Shown piece after piece: positions 46,517 through 55,121 of a stretch of 64,000 nucleotides of DNA. The stretch is taken from the NCBI RefSeq assembly GCF_024294805.1, contig NZ_JANCLU010000001.1:310001-374000 (forward strand), read 5' to 3'. The notes under the pieces are model-generated. The model saw only the letters and a program-made list of their open reading frames with translations. It was not told where the DNA came from and made no database searches. Every line of letters begins with the position of its first letter. Positions within the stretch are counted from its first letter, which is position 1. The position numbers were made by a program, and so were the translations under genes. Origin of the DNA: Alsobacter ponti (GTDB lineage Bacteria; Pseudomonadota; Alphaproteobacteria; Rhizobiales; Beijerinckiaceae).

Positions 46517-48841
46517 TCAGAGCAGGAAGTCCGCGGCGCTCAGCGCCCACTGGCCGGAGACGGTGACGCTGAAGTCCGCCACGCGGTCGCCGTTGACGTC
46601 GCCCTGCAGCAGGCCGGCCGCGAAGCGCAGCTGGCCGGCGTGGCCGTCGAAGGCCCCGGTCCCGATGAAGGCGAAGGCCTCGTCGGTCGTCGTGGCGGCG
46701 ATGGCGTCGATGCCGCGCAAATCGATGCGGTCGTAGCCGCGCGTGAAGTCGGTAATCGTGTCGGCCCCGGCGGGGCCGCTGTCCGACACGGCGGCGATGA
46801 CGAAGATGTCGTTGCCGCCATTCCCGGTCAGGCGGTCCGCGCCCGCCTGGCCGGATATGACGTCCGCTCCGTCGCCGCCCAGGATGGTGTCGGCGCCGCC
46901 GCCGCCCTGGATCGTATCGTTCCCCGCGCCGCCGGACAGGACGTTCGCGCCCGCGTTGCCGACGAGCATGTTGGCCACCGTGTTGCCCGTGCCGGAGAGG
47001 GCGGCGTCGCCGGTGAGCGTGAGGTTCTCGAAGTTGGTGGCGAGCGTCCAGCTGAGCGAGGCCACGACCGTGTCGACGCCCTGGCCGGCGGACTCGTAGA
47101 TGAAGTCGCGCGCGCTGTCGACGACGTAGCGGTCGTCGCCCGTGCCGCCCATCATGAAGTCCGCGCCCGCGCCGCCGTCGAGCGTGTCGTTGCCGGCGCC
47201 GCCGGACAGCATGTTCGCGCCGGCATTGCCGGTGAGCACGTTGGCCAGCGCGTTGCCGAGGCCCATGAAGTCTCCGGTCCCGGTCAGCGTGAGATTCTCG
47301 ACGTTGTCCGCCAGCGACCAGTTCAGCGAGGCGAGCACGGTATCGGTGCCCTGGCCGGCCAGCTCGGTGATGACGTCCCGCGCGTTGTCGACGATGTAGC
47401 GGTCGTCGCCGAGGCCTCCTGCCAGGCGGTCGGCTCCCGCACCGCCGTCGATCGTGTCGTCGCCGGCCAGCGCGCCGATGGTGTCCGCGCCGGCGGTCCC
47501 GACGAGGCTGTCGGCCCCGGAGGTCGGAGTCGACGAGGTCGTGGGGGTGGTGGGGGTGGTCGGGGTGGTGGGGGTGGTGGGGGTGGTGGGCGTCGTGCCG
47601 CCGGTCAGCGAGGAGGCGAGCACCGAGCCGTCCGAGAACTGGAAGGTCTCGATGCCGAAGAGATCGTCGACGCCCTCGGCCGCGCTCGTCACCGTGAAGT
47701 GCGCTGTAACGGAGTTATAGGAGATCGTGTAGGCCGAGCGCGCGCCGGCGAACACGGCGGTGTCTGTCCCCAAGCCGCCGTCCAGCATGTCCGAGCCCGC
47801 CCCGCCGACGAGCCGGTCGTCGCCCGCGCCGCCGGAGAGCCGGTCATCCCCGGCGTCGCCCGAGAGCGAGTCGGCGCCGGCGTTGCCGGTCAGCACGTTG
47901 GCGAGTGTGTTGCCGAGCAGCGTGTCGGCTCCGCCGCCGCCCACCGCGTTCTCGATCGCCGCCGTCTGCGCGATGGAGACGTTGGAAGTCATCATGTCGC
48001 AATTCGAGAACGAGCCCGGCGCGAGGTTGATCAGCGAGCCGGAGGCGAAGCCCGAGAAGTCGAGCGTGTCGGTTCCGCCCGCGTCGTAGATGCAGACCAC
48101 GGGGTGCATGTTCTGGGTGAAGTTGAACACCATCGGAACGCCGGCGGTGGCGTTGAAGCCGTAGGTGGTGTCGCCGAGGCGGGTGGTCGGGTCCGCGCCG
48201 TAGATCGCCTGGATGGCCATGACGTCGTGCAGCATCGGCGTCTGCGGGTAGTACCACCGATTGTCGCTGGCGTACCAGTCGGCTCCCGTATTGTCGGCGG
48301 TGAAGTAGGACATCAGCGTGTACATCTGACTGTCCTGCGCGTAGAGCGCGTCGGTCGCGTAGGTCGGGGAGCCGCCGTTGTACTCGCCGGGGTGGTCGAG
48401 GCCGAGCGCGTGGCCGGTCTCGTGGACGAAGGCGGTGAAGCCCCACGCGCCGATCTTCGGCGTCACCAGATCGCTCGTCCCGGAGATGGCGTCGTATCGG
48501 TTGTTGAACCACACCGAGCCCGCGCCCGACCACGAGCCCGGGTAATAGGCGTGGGCGTAGCCGACGCCGGTGGTGGAGTTGTCGTACTTGATGTTGGCGG
48601 TGGAGCCGTCGGCGGCAAGCGTAAAGTTCGGCTTGATGAGGTCGTCCCACAGGCCGATCGCCATCGTCGCGGCGGCGCGCTGGGCGCTGTTCAGGGGCGA
48701 GGAGCCGGCCGACTCGTAGTAGGGGAACCAGGAGGCGGTGGAGGTGGGGAACCCGTAGGTCAGGTCCATCCCCTCCCAATGATAGGTGCTGTCGAGCTGC
48801 GAAATGACCTGGCTGTCGCTATATTTGAGCTTCGTCGCCAT
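46517..48841 (-). CDS. serralysin family metalloprotease (M10B), active type
   Basis: Secreted zinc protease of 774 residues. The astacin/metzincin motif is [13 protein letters not shown] (zinc His140, His144, His150; catalytic Glu141), with the Met-turn [10 protein letters not shown] (Tyr179). The protease domain is followed by the serralysin C-domain ([23 protein letters not shown]), RTX repeats, a Thr/Pro linker, more RTX modules and the DFLL end for type I secretion. It has no N-terminal signal peptide and a very short pro-segment. GC-poor sequence precedes the gene (48842-48980). Nearly colinear with the gene at 49081. Confidence 0.94.
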   Translation of the reverse strand: MATKLKYSDSQVISQLDSTYHWEGMDLTYGFPTSTASWFPYYESAGSSPLNSAQRAAATMAIGLWDDLIKPNFTLAADGSTANIKYDNSTTGVGYAHAYYPGSWSGAGSVWFNNRYDAISGTSDLVTPKIGAWGFTAFVHETGHALGLDHPGEYNGGSPTYATDALYAQDSQMYTLMSYFTADNTGADWYASDNRWYYPQTPMLHDVMAIQAIYGADPTTRLGDTTYGFNATAGVPMVFNFTQNMHPVVCIYDAGGTDTLDFSGFASGSLINLAPGSFSNCDMMTSNVSIAQTAAIENAVGGGGADTLLGNTLANVLTGNAGADSLSGDAGDDRLSGGAGDDRLVGGAGSDMLDGGLGTDTAVFAGARSAYTISYNSVTAHFTVTSAAEGVDDLFGIETFQFSDGSVLASSLTGGTTPTTPTTPTTPTTPTTPTTSSTPTSGADSLVGTAGADTIGALAGDDTIDGGAGADRLAGGLGDDRYIVDNARDVITELAGQGTDTVLASLNWSLADNVENLTLTGTGDFMGLGNALANVLTGNAGANMLSGGAGNDTLDGGAGADFMMGGTGDDRYVVDSARDFIYESAGQGVDTVVASLSWTLATNFENLTLTGDAALSGTGNTVANMLVGNAGANVLSGGAGNDTIQGGGGADTILGGDGADVISGQAGADRLTGNGGNDIFVIAAVSDSGPAGADTITDFTRGYDRIDLRGIDAIAATTTDEAFAFIGTGAFDGHAGQLRFAAGLLQGDVNGDRVADFSVTVSGQWALSAADFLL
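47541..47594 (-). repeat. 9-bp tandem repeat coding a Thr-Pro-Thr linker
   Basis: Six copies of a 9-base unit (plus strand gtgggggtg) coding Thr-Pro-Thr in the linker of the serralysin gene. The plus strand has five close G-runs of four or five, a G-quadruplex-type sequence. The equivalent linkers in the two flanking RTX enzymes have other Thr-rich sequences and lengths. Confidence 0.85.
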
Positions 48842-48987
48842 GAATTTGCACCTAATGAATAGCGGGAAAAATAAACGGAAATATCTTTAAGCATCGGACA
48901 TCAAATCCATGCCCGCAGACCACGCTATCGTCGACGTATTACGGTTTCTTCATCGGTCTTGCTAGAGTTTTAACGAGCGCCGATGCC

Positions 48988-49029
48988 GCCCGCCGCCGGA
49001 GGCGGGGGCGTTGCCGTCGAGGCGGGGAG
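48988..49029 (-). repeat. duplicated 3' flank of serralysin gene, copy B
   Basis: Second copy of the 42-base block, 3' of the gene at 49081. See copy A at 46391-46432; only one base differs. Confidence 0.8.
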
Positions 49030-49080
49030 CGGCGGGGCCGGGCGCGAGCCGCCCGGCGCGCGCTCAGAGCAGGAAGACGA

Positions 49081-51105
49081 TCAGAGCAGGAAGTCGGTGG
49101 CGCGCATCGCCGTCTGGTTGGCGATGGCGACCGCGAAGTCCGCCACGCCGTCGCCGTTGACGTCGCCCTGCAGCAGGCCGGCCGAGAAACGCAGCTGGCC
49201 GGCGTGGCCGTCGAAGGAAGCGGTTCCGATGAAGGCGAAGGCCTCGTCGGTCGTCGTGGTGGCGGCGTTGGCGTCGATGCCGCGCAGGTCGATGCGGTCG
49301 TAGCCGCGCGTGAAGTCGGTGATCGTGTCGGCCCCGGCGGGGGCGCTGTCCGACACGGCGTTGAAGATGAAGTAGTCGACGCCGGCGTTGCCGGTCAGCC
49401 GGTCCGCCCCGGCCTCGCCGTAGATGCGGTCCGCGCCGTCGCCGCCGAGGATCGTGTCGGCGCCGTCGCCGCCGAAGATCGAGTCGTTGCCGATGCCGCC
49501 CGACAGGATGTTCGCGCCAATATTGCCGGTGAGCGTGTTGGCGAGCGAATTGCCCGTGCCGGAGAGGCCGGCGGTCCCGGTGAGGGTCAGCTTCTCGACA
49601 TTGGCCGCCAGCGTCCAGTTGAGCGAGGCGAGCACGGTGTCGACGCCCTGGCCGGAGAGCTCGTAGGTGACGTCCAGCGCGTTGTCGACGACATAGCTGT
49701 CGTCGCCGTAGCCGCCGACCAGGCGGTCCGCGCCCGCGCCGCCGTCGATCGTGTCGTTGCCGGCCAGCGCGTTGATGGTGTCCGCGCCCGAGGTTCCGAT
49801 GAGGTTGTCGGCGCCCGAGGTCGGCGTCGCCATGGGCGCGACGGTTTCGGTCGTCGTGGTGGCGGTGGTCGTGGTGGTGGTCGTCGTGCCGCCGGTCAGA
49901 GACGAGGCGAGCACCGAGCCGTCGGAGAACTGGAAGGTCTCGATGCCGACGAGAGTGTCGACGCCCTCGGCCGTGCTGGTCACCGTGAAGTGCGCGGTGG
50001 CGGCGTCGTAGGCGATGGAATAGGCGGAGCGCAGCCCGGCGAACAGGGCGGTGTCGTTCCCCGCGCCGCCGTCCAGCATGTCCGCGCCCGCGCCGCCGAC
50101 GAGCCGGTCGTCGCCGTTGCCGCCGGAGAGCGAGTCGTTGCCGGCGTTGCCGGTCAGCACGTTGGCGAGGTCGTTGCCGAGCAGCGTGTCGGCCCCCGCG
50201 CCACCCACCGCGTTCTCGATCGCCGCCGTCTGCGCGACGGAGACGTTGTAGGTCATCATGTCGCAATTCGAGAACGAGCCCGGCGCGAGATTGATGAGCG
50301 AGGCCGAGGAGAAGCCCGAGAAATCGAGCGTGTCCGTGCCGCCGGCGTCGTAGACGCACAGCACCGGGTGCTTGTTCTGCGTGAAGTCGAACACCATCGG
50401 AATGCCGGCGGTGGCGTTGAAGCCGTAGGTGGTGTCGCCGAGGCGCGTCGTCGGGTCGGCCCCATAGATCGCCTGGATGGCCATCACGTCGTGCAGCATC
50501 GGGGTCTGCGGGTAATACCAGCGATTGTCGCTGGCGTACCAGTCAGCCCCCGTGTTGTCGGCGGTGAAATAGGACATCAGCGTATACATCTGGCTGTCCT
50601 GCGCGTAGAGCGCGTCCGTCGCGTAGGTCGGGGAGCCGCCGTTGTAGTCGCCGGGATGGTTGAGGCCGAGCGCGTGGCCGGTCTCGTGGATATAGGTCAT
50701 GAAGCCCCACGCGCCGATCTTCGGCGTCACCAGGTCATTGGTGCCGGTCGTGGAGTTGTAATTGTTGTTGAACCAGACCGAACCCGCGCCGGACCATCCG
50801 CCCGGGTAATAGGCGTGGGCGTAGCCGATGCTGGTGGTGGTGTTGTCGTACTTGACGTTGGCGGTCGAGCCGTCGGCGGCGAGCGTGAAGTTCGGCTTGA
50901 TGAGGTCGTCCCACAGTCCGATCGCCATCGTCGCGGCGGCGCGCTGCGCGCTCGTCAGCGCCGAGGAGCCGGTCGACTCGTCATAGGGGAACCACGACGC
51001 GGTGGAGGTCGGGAAGCCGTAGGTCAGGTCCGTGCCGACCCAATGATACGTGCTGTCCAGCTGGGAAACGATCTGGCTGTCGCTGTAGGTGGGCTTCGTC
51101 GCCAT
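49081..51105 (-). CDS. serralysin family metalloprotease (M10B), active type
   Basis: Secreted zinc protease of 674 residues. The zinc site is complete: [13 protein letters not shown] (His140, Glu141, His144, His150) and Met-turn [10 protein letters not shown]. The protease part is closely similar over its whole length to the gene at 46517, differing mainly by scattered substitutions; the RTX part has one module fewer, and the linker is a Thr-rich [13 protein letters not shown] type. The C-terminus ([24 protein letters not shown]) is the type I secretion end. The upstream 186 bases contain several TTAC/GTAA dyads. Confidence 0.94.
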   Translation of the reverse strand: MATKPTYSDSQIVSQLDSTYHWVGTDLTYGFPTSTASWFPYDESTGSSALTSAQRAAATMAIGLWDDLIKPNFTLAADGSTANVKYDNTTTSIGYAHAYYPGGWSGAGSVWFNNNYNSTTGTNDLVTPKIGAWGFMTYIHETGHALGLNHPGDYNGGSPTYATDALYAQDSQMYTLMSYFTADNTGADWYASDNRWYYPQTPMLHDVMAIQAIYGADPTTRLGDTTYGFNATAGIPMVFDFTQNKHPVLCVYDAGGTDTLDFSGFSSASLINLAPGSFSNCDMMTYNVSVAQTAAIENAVGGAGADTLLGNDLANVLTGNAGNDSLSGGNGDDRLVGGAGADMLDGGAGNDTALFAGLRSAYSIAYDAATAHFTVTSTAEGVDTLVGIETFQFSDGSVLASSLTGGTTTTTTTTATTTTETVAPMATPTSGADNLIGTSGADTINALAGNDTIDGGAGADRLVGGYGDDSYVVDNALDVTYELSGQGVDTVLASLNWTLAANVEKLTLTGTAGLSGTGNSLANTLTGNIGANILSGGIGNDSIFGGDGADTILGGDGADRIYGEAGADRLTGNAGVDYFIFNAVSDSAPAGADTITDFTRGYDRIDLRGIDANAATTTTDEAFAFIGTASFDGHAGQLRFSAGLLQGDVNGDGVADFAVAIANQTAMRATDFLL

Positions 51106-51159
51106 GTTGTGCTGCGCCTGGACGGTTAACAGGGGATGTATTGTGGCCCGATATTCTTG

Positions 51160-51201
51160 TTACGCGTGTGTAAGACTAGTTATGCGCGTAATGAGTGTTA
51201 C
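51160..51201 (-). promoter_or_regulatory. cluster of TTAC/GTAA dyads upstream of a serralysin gene
   Basis: TTAC-N6-GTAA (51160-51173) and GTAA-N6-TTAC (51188-51201) flank a TTATGCGCGTAA element (51180-51191), within an AT-richer segment upstream of the gene starting at 51105. Such clustered dyads are a possible operator; no regulator is identified. Confidence 0.35.
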
Positions 51202-51291
51202 TCGCATTTCATTACCGTTTCCTGATCCCGGTCGTTTAATTCCGGCGGAAGAGCGGTCCGGGGCGCCGGCGACGCGGCGGCCCGGTGGGGC

Positions 51292-53544
51292 TCAGAAGAT
51301 GAAGTCGGCCGCCTGCAGGTCGGCGATCTTGACGTTCTGCAGCGTGAAGCTCTCGCCCGCGTTGGCGATGGTGGCGAAGCCGAGCGAGCTGGTCGTGGCG
51401 TGGGCGAGCACGTCGGCGAAGTCGACGAGGCCCATGCCATGCACGTCCAGATGGTCGTAGCCGCGCTGGAAGTCGGTCACCAGCGCCGAGCCGAGGCCGT
51501 CCGCGGCCGTGAACACGAAGGTGTCCGCGCCGGTGTAGCCGGTGAGCGTGTCGCAGCCCGAGCCGCCGGAGATGAGGTCCGCGCCCGCGCCTCCGTTGAG
51601 CCGGTCGTTGCCGCCCGCACCGAACAGCGAGTCGTTGCCGTTGCCGCCGACCAGCGAGTCGACGCCGCCGCCGCCTGTGATGACGTTGGCGAGGCCGCTG
51701 CCCGTGCCCTTGAAGTCGCCCGTGCCGGTATAGGTGAGGTTCTCCACGTAGCCCGACAGCGTGTAGCTGGCGAGCGAGGTTTCGACCGTGTCCGTGCCCC
51801 CGCCGGACTTCTCGACGATGGTCTTGCCGGCGGACGACACCACGTACACGTCGTCTCCCGCGCCGCCGGACAGAGTATCGTTGCCCAGGAGACCGTCCAT
51901 CCGGTCGTTCCCGGACGTGCCGACGAGAGAGTCGTTGCCGTTGGTGCCGTAGATGGTGGGGTCGGCGACGACCGCCGTCTCCGTCGTGGTCGGGGTGGTG
52001 GTGGAGGTCGTGTCGGTCGGGGCCGGCGCGGGGGCCTCGAAGATGAAATGGGCGTCGGTGAGCTGCGCCACCTTGGAGACGCCGCCCAGCGTCAGGCTCT
52101 CCGCGCCGAAGTGCAGCACGACCTGGCCGTTGATGTTGACGGTCGCGCCGTTGATGGCCTCCGCCAGCGACGTGAAGTGCAGGGCCGAGACGTCGATGCG
52201 GTCCTCGGCGAGGCCGAAGGAGACGACGAAGTCCTGCCCGCCATGGCCGGCGACGTAGACGTCCTTGCCGGTCCCGCCGTCCATGCGGTCGTTGCCCGCG
52301 CCGGCGTCGAGCGTGTCGTCGCCGGCCGCGCCGACCAGCGTGTCGGCTCCCGCGCCGCTGACGAGGAGGTTGGCGAGCGGGTTGCCGTTGCCCTTGAAGG
52401 CGCCGGAGCCGGTGTAGCGCACCGCGTCGAGATAGCCGGTCAGCGTGTAGGCCGAGAGCCCGGTCACCACCGTGTCGAAGCCGCCATTGGCGATCTCGTA
52501 GAAGGTGTCGCCGGTCTGGTTGACGATGTAGGTGTCGTTGCCGACGCCGCCGGCGAGGTAGTTGACGCCCGAGCCGCCGGAGATGGTGTCGTCGCCCATG
52601 CCGCCGATCAGGCGGTCGTCGCCCGCGCCGCCGTCCAACGAGTCGTTGCCGGCGGCCGCCAGCACGGTGTCGTTGCCGTCGCCGGCGGTGATGACGTCCG
52701 CGCCGTCGTTGCCGAACAGCTTGTCGGCGGACGCCGTGCCGTTCAGCGTCACGGAAGCGAGGTTCTTCTCGTCCTGCCAGACGCGGATGTAGTCGATCTT
52801 CATGGTCGCCGGCCACGGCGTTGTGGCGTCCGGGCTGCCCGGCCAGGTGCCGCCGAGCGCCAGGTTGGCGATGAGGTACATCGGCACCTTGAGGCTGTCG
52901 GGCGTGGCGACCGCGCCCGTCTTCTGGCCGTCGACGTAGAAGGTGATGAAGTCGGGCTGCCAGTCGACGCCGTAGGTGTGGAAGCCCTGCGTGAAGTCGG
53001 TGGAGGTGACGGTGCGGTTGACCTTGAGGATCGAGCCGTCGTCGGTGTGCACCGTCTGGTTGGCGACCTTGGGCTGGCCGCCGATGATCTCGAAGATGTC
53101 GATCTCCGCCTTCACCGAGGAGTCGGCGTTGCGCAGCCAGAAGGCCGGGAACGTGCCCTTGCCGCCGGGGATGTCGCAGCGGATCTCGAAGAAGCCGTAC
53201 TTGAACTGGTACTGGTCGTAGGTGTTGATCATGCCCGACGTGTAGCCGAAATTCTGCACGTCGCTCAGCAGGTTGGCGGGCGTGGGGTTGCCCGTGATGG
53301 TGAGCGCGCCGTCGCCCTGCAGGCTGAACGGCTGGATCGGCACCGTGCGGCCGTCCGAGGTGCGGTAGTCCTGGTCGAGGTAGATCTGCTTCTCGCCGTT
53401 GAGGCCGCCGCGAATATTGCCGGGGTAGACGGTGTTCCAGACGGCATGCGTGGCGTCCGGAAGCTCGGTTCCGTTGAATTCCTGGGCAAAGGCCGAGACC
53501 ATTCCGGTGCGCGGCGCAGTATTGTTGGTTCCGGTGGTGAACAT
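51292..53544 (-). CDS. glycoside hydrolase family 16 enzyme with RTX repeats
   Basis: Predicted secreted beta-glucanase-type enzyme of 750 residues. The N-terminal GH16 lectin-like domain has the catalytic signature EIDIFEI (nucleophile Glu147, Asp149, acid/base Glu152), with substrate-cleft residues such as GTFPAFWLRN and the end strand MKIDYIRVWQDE. The rest is two RTX blocks joined by a Thr/Pro linker, ending DFIF. The architecture is that of the rhizobial ExsH-type glycanase, which cleaves exopolysaccharide after type I export; substrate here is inferred only. ATG 53544 is preferred over TTG 53565. Its C-terminal end differs from the module shared by the other four RTX proteins. Confidence 0.92.
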   Translation of the reverse strand: MFTTGTNNTAPRTGMVSAFAQEFNGTELPDATHAVWNTVYPGNIRGGLNGEKQIYLDQDYRTSDGRTVPIQPFSLQGDGALTITGNPTPANLLSDVQNFGYTSGMINTYDQYQFKYGFFEIRCDIPGGKGTFPAFWLRNADSSVKAEIDIFEIIGGQPKVANQTVHTDDGSILKVNRTVTSTDFTQGFHTYGVDWQPDFITFYVDGQKTGAVATPDSLKVPMYLIANLALGGTWPGSPDATTPWPATMKIDYIRVWQDEKNLASVTLNGTASADKLFGNDGADVITAGDGNDTVLAAAGNDSLDGGAGDDRLIGGMGDDTISGGSGVNYLAGGVGNDTYIVNQTGDTFYEIANGGFDTVVTGLSAYTLTGYLDAVRYTGSGAFKGNGNPLANLLVSGAGADTLVGAAGDDTLDAGAGNDRMDGGTGKDVYVAGHGGQDFVVSFGLAEDRIDVSALHFTSLAEAINGATVNINGQVVLHFGAESLTLGGVSKVAQLTDAHFIFEAPAPAPTDTTSTTTPTTTETAVVADPTIYGTNGNDSLVGTSGNDRMDGLLGNDTLSGGAGDDVYVVSSAGKTIVEKSGGGTDTVETSLASYTLSGYVENLTYTGTGDFKGTGSGLANVITGGGGVDSLVGGNGNDSLFGAGGNDRLNGGAGADLISGGSGCDTLTGYTGADTFVFTAADGLGSALVTDFQRGYDHLDVHGMGLVDFADVLAHATTSSLGFATIANAGESFTLQNVKIADLQAADFIF

Positions 53545-53884
53545 CGTTCTGGCGTCCCCGTCCAAATCGGCGGCGTTTGGTCGGAGCGGAACCTATCCAT
53601 TTCGCCGGGGGATGAAATTCGGCGTCATGACTTAGGTTGAGCGGAGGGTAAAACTGGGGGTTCCCTTATGCCGGCTGGTCTAAGGACAAACGCGTAGCGG
53701 AGGCTGTGCCGTACGCGGGACTGCGTAGAACCGGCCGCGCTCACGCTGCCAGCGGGCCGTCTGGCGGCGCGGCGGCCTAGGGCGACAGGCCGAATGGCGG
53801 CGCGCGGCCCTTTTGGTGTTGATGCGCCTCGGCGCTCCTCCCCCGCCGGCGCCGTTTGCCCGATTCCCCTCCGAAGGTCCCGGC
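53545..53884. other. intergenic region between divergent genes
   Basis: Upstream region of both the GH16 gene and the Hpt-like gene. Bases 53575-53700 are AT-richer and probably carry promoters, but I find no convincing -35/-10 pair. Frames in 53700-53880 show no protein family pattern. Confidence 0.45.
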
Positions 53885-54262
53885 ATGCGTCCCGACCCAT
53901 GTTCCGAATCCGCCCGGCCGCCCGAGGCCGAGGCGCTGCCCGTCGCCGCGCTGCGCTCCGCCTACGGCGCGATGCTGCCGGCGCTCGTGGCGCGCTTCGC
54001 GGGCGAGATGGAGGGGCGGCTCGCGGCTTTGGAGCGCGCGCTGGAGCGCGGCGGTTCGCGGCGGGTGCGCCGGGCCGCGCTGTCGCTGGTCGGCCCGCTC
54101 GCGTGCCTGGGCGCGCTCGACGCGGCGCGGCTGGCGGAAGCCTGCGCCGGAGCCCCCGCCGCCACGGCGCGCTCGACCGGCTGCGTCGCGCTCGCCGAGG
54201 CGCGCCGCGCGGTCGCCGCCGCGCTCCGCTACGCGCAAGAAAATTGTCAAGCTGACGATTGA
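53885..54262 (+). CDS. Hpt-like helical protein lacking the phospho-histidine
   Basis: A 125-residue Ala/Arg-rich protein. The central helices (LPALVARFAGEMEGRLAALE, RAALSLVGPLACLGALDAARL) resemble a histidine phosphotransfer domain, in which the pattern is A-H-x-L-K-G...LGA. Here the His position is Leu66 and the Lys is Val69, while Gly70 and LGA are kept. It therefore cannot act as a phosphotransfer protein in the usual way. It sits 169 bases before a response regulator gene on the same strand, which supports a signalling role. The family call is tentative; the start ATG follows a GAAGG. Confidence 0.55.
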   Translation: MRPDPCSESARPPEAEALPVAALRSAYGAMLPALVARFAGEMEGRLAALERALERGGSRRVRRAALSLVGPLACLGALDAARLAEACAGAPAATARSTGCVALAEARRAVAAALRYAQENCQADD

Positions 54263-54431
54263 AAAGCGGCTGACGAGCGGCTATCCACAACTTCATTGAT
54301 CTTGCATCGCTGCAAGGCCAAACCGTTCAGGTTCTTACTTACATTGTCATCGCGGCGGGCAAGTGCTACTCCAACACATGCTAAAGCCGGCGCGCGCAAC
54401 CGCTCGCGCCGCCTTCGCATCCGAGTCCTCG

Positions 54432-55106
54432 ATGCCTACGACGCATGCCAGTACCGCCACGGCCCTGATCGCCGACGACGACGCCTTCTTCCGCATGGCG
54501 CTGTCGGCGATTCTGACGGCCCGGCTGGGCGTGCGGGAGGTGCTGGAGGCGGGCTCGCTCGACGAGGCGGTGGAGCGCCTTTCCGCCCATCCGGAAGTGA
54601 CGTTCGCGCTGTTCGACCTCGCCATGCCCGGCATGGACAGCGCCGCGAGCCTGCGCGGCGTGCGCGACTGCTTCCCGAAGATCAAGGTGGCGGTGGTGTC
54701 GGGCTCGCAGCGGCGGGGCGACATCCTCGCGGCGCTGGAGGCCGGCGCGCACGGCTACGTGCCGAAGAGCCTCGGCGTCGTGGAACTGCCCAACGCGCTC
54801 CGGCGCATCATGGACGGGGCCATCTTCGTGCCGCCCTCGCTGGCCGAACTGCCGGCGGCCGAGAAGCCCGCCGCCGAACCCGGCGCCGGGCCGGCCTGCC
54901 CGGAGGGCCTGACGCCGCGCCAGCGCGACGTTCTGGAGCTCCTGGTGCGCGGGCTCTCCAACAAGGAGATCGCCCGCACGCTCGACATCGGCGAGGGCAC
55001 GGTGAAGGTCCACATGGCGGCGCTGTTCCGCGGGCTCGGCGTCTCCACCCGCGCGGCCGCGGCGGCCGTCGGGGCGCGCCTGCTGGAGGCCGCGCCGGCC
55101 CGCTGA
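54432..55106 (+). CDS. NarL/LuxR-type response regulator
   Basis: Two-component DNA-binding regulator of 224 residues. The receiver domain (ALIADDDAFFRMALSAIL) has the acidic pocket DDD, the phosphorylation Asp62 in LFDLAMPGMD and Lys112 in GYVPKSLG. After an Ala/Pro/Glu linker, the LuxR helix-turn-helix is LTPRQRDVLELLVRGLSNKE IARTLD with TVKVHMAALFRGLGVSTR, all consistent with DNA binding. ATG 54432 is preferred; GTG 54363 or ATG 54378 would add a non-conserved N-terminus. No histidine kinase is adjacent. It converges with phoU but is not of the PhoB type. Confidence 0.9.
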   Translation: MPTTHASTATALIADDDAFFRMALSAILTARLGVREVLEAGSLDEAVERLSAHPEVTFALFDLAMPGMDSAASLRGVRDCFPKIKVAVVSGSQRRGDILAALEAGAHGYVPKSLGVVELPNALRRIMDGAIFVPPSLAELPAAEKPAAEPGAGPACPEGLTPRQRDVLELLVRGLSNKEIARTLDIGEGTVKVHMAALFRGLGVSTRAAAAAVGARLLEAAPAR

Positions 55107-55121
55107 GGCGGCGACGCGCGC

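Noticed and set aside
43136-48862. A 1,908-codon open frame on the plus strand across the RTX gene cluster
   Set aside because: It runs antisense to three real RTX genes. Its Arg/Val/Ala/Gly-rich sequence is the reverse reading of GGxGxD repeats in GC-rich DNA, with no domain of its own.
40052-53544. Regularly spaced repeats that could be taken for a CRISPR array
   Set aside because: The repeats are in-frame RTX-coding units (27- and 108-bp periods) without spacers of foreign type, and no cas gene is present.
54432-55106. The response regulator as PhoB of the adjacent pst operon
   Set aside because: Its output domain is a LuxR-type helix-turn-helix, not the winged helix of PhoB, and it is convergent with phoU.
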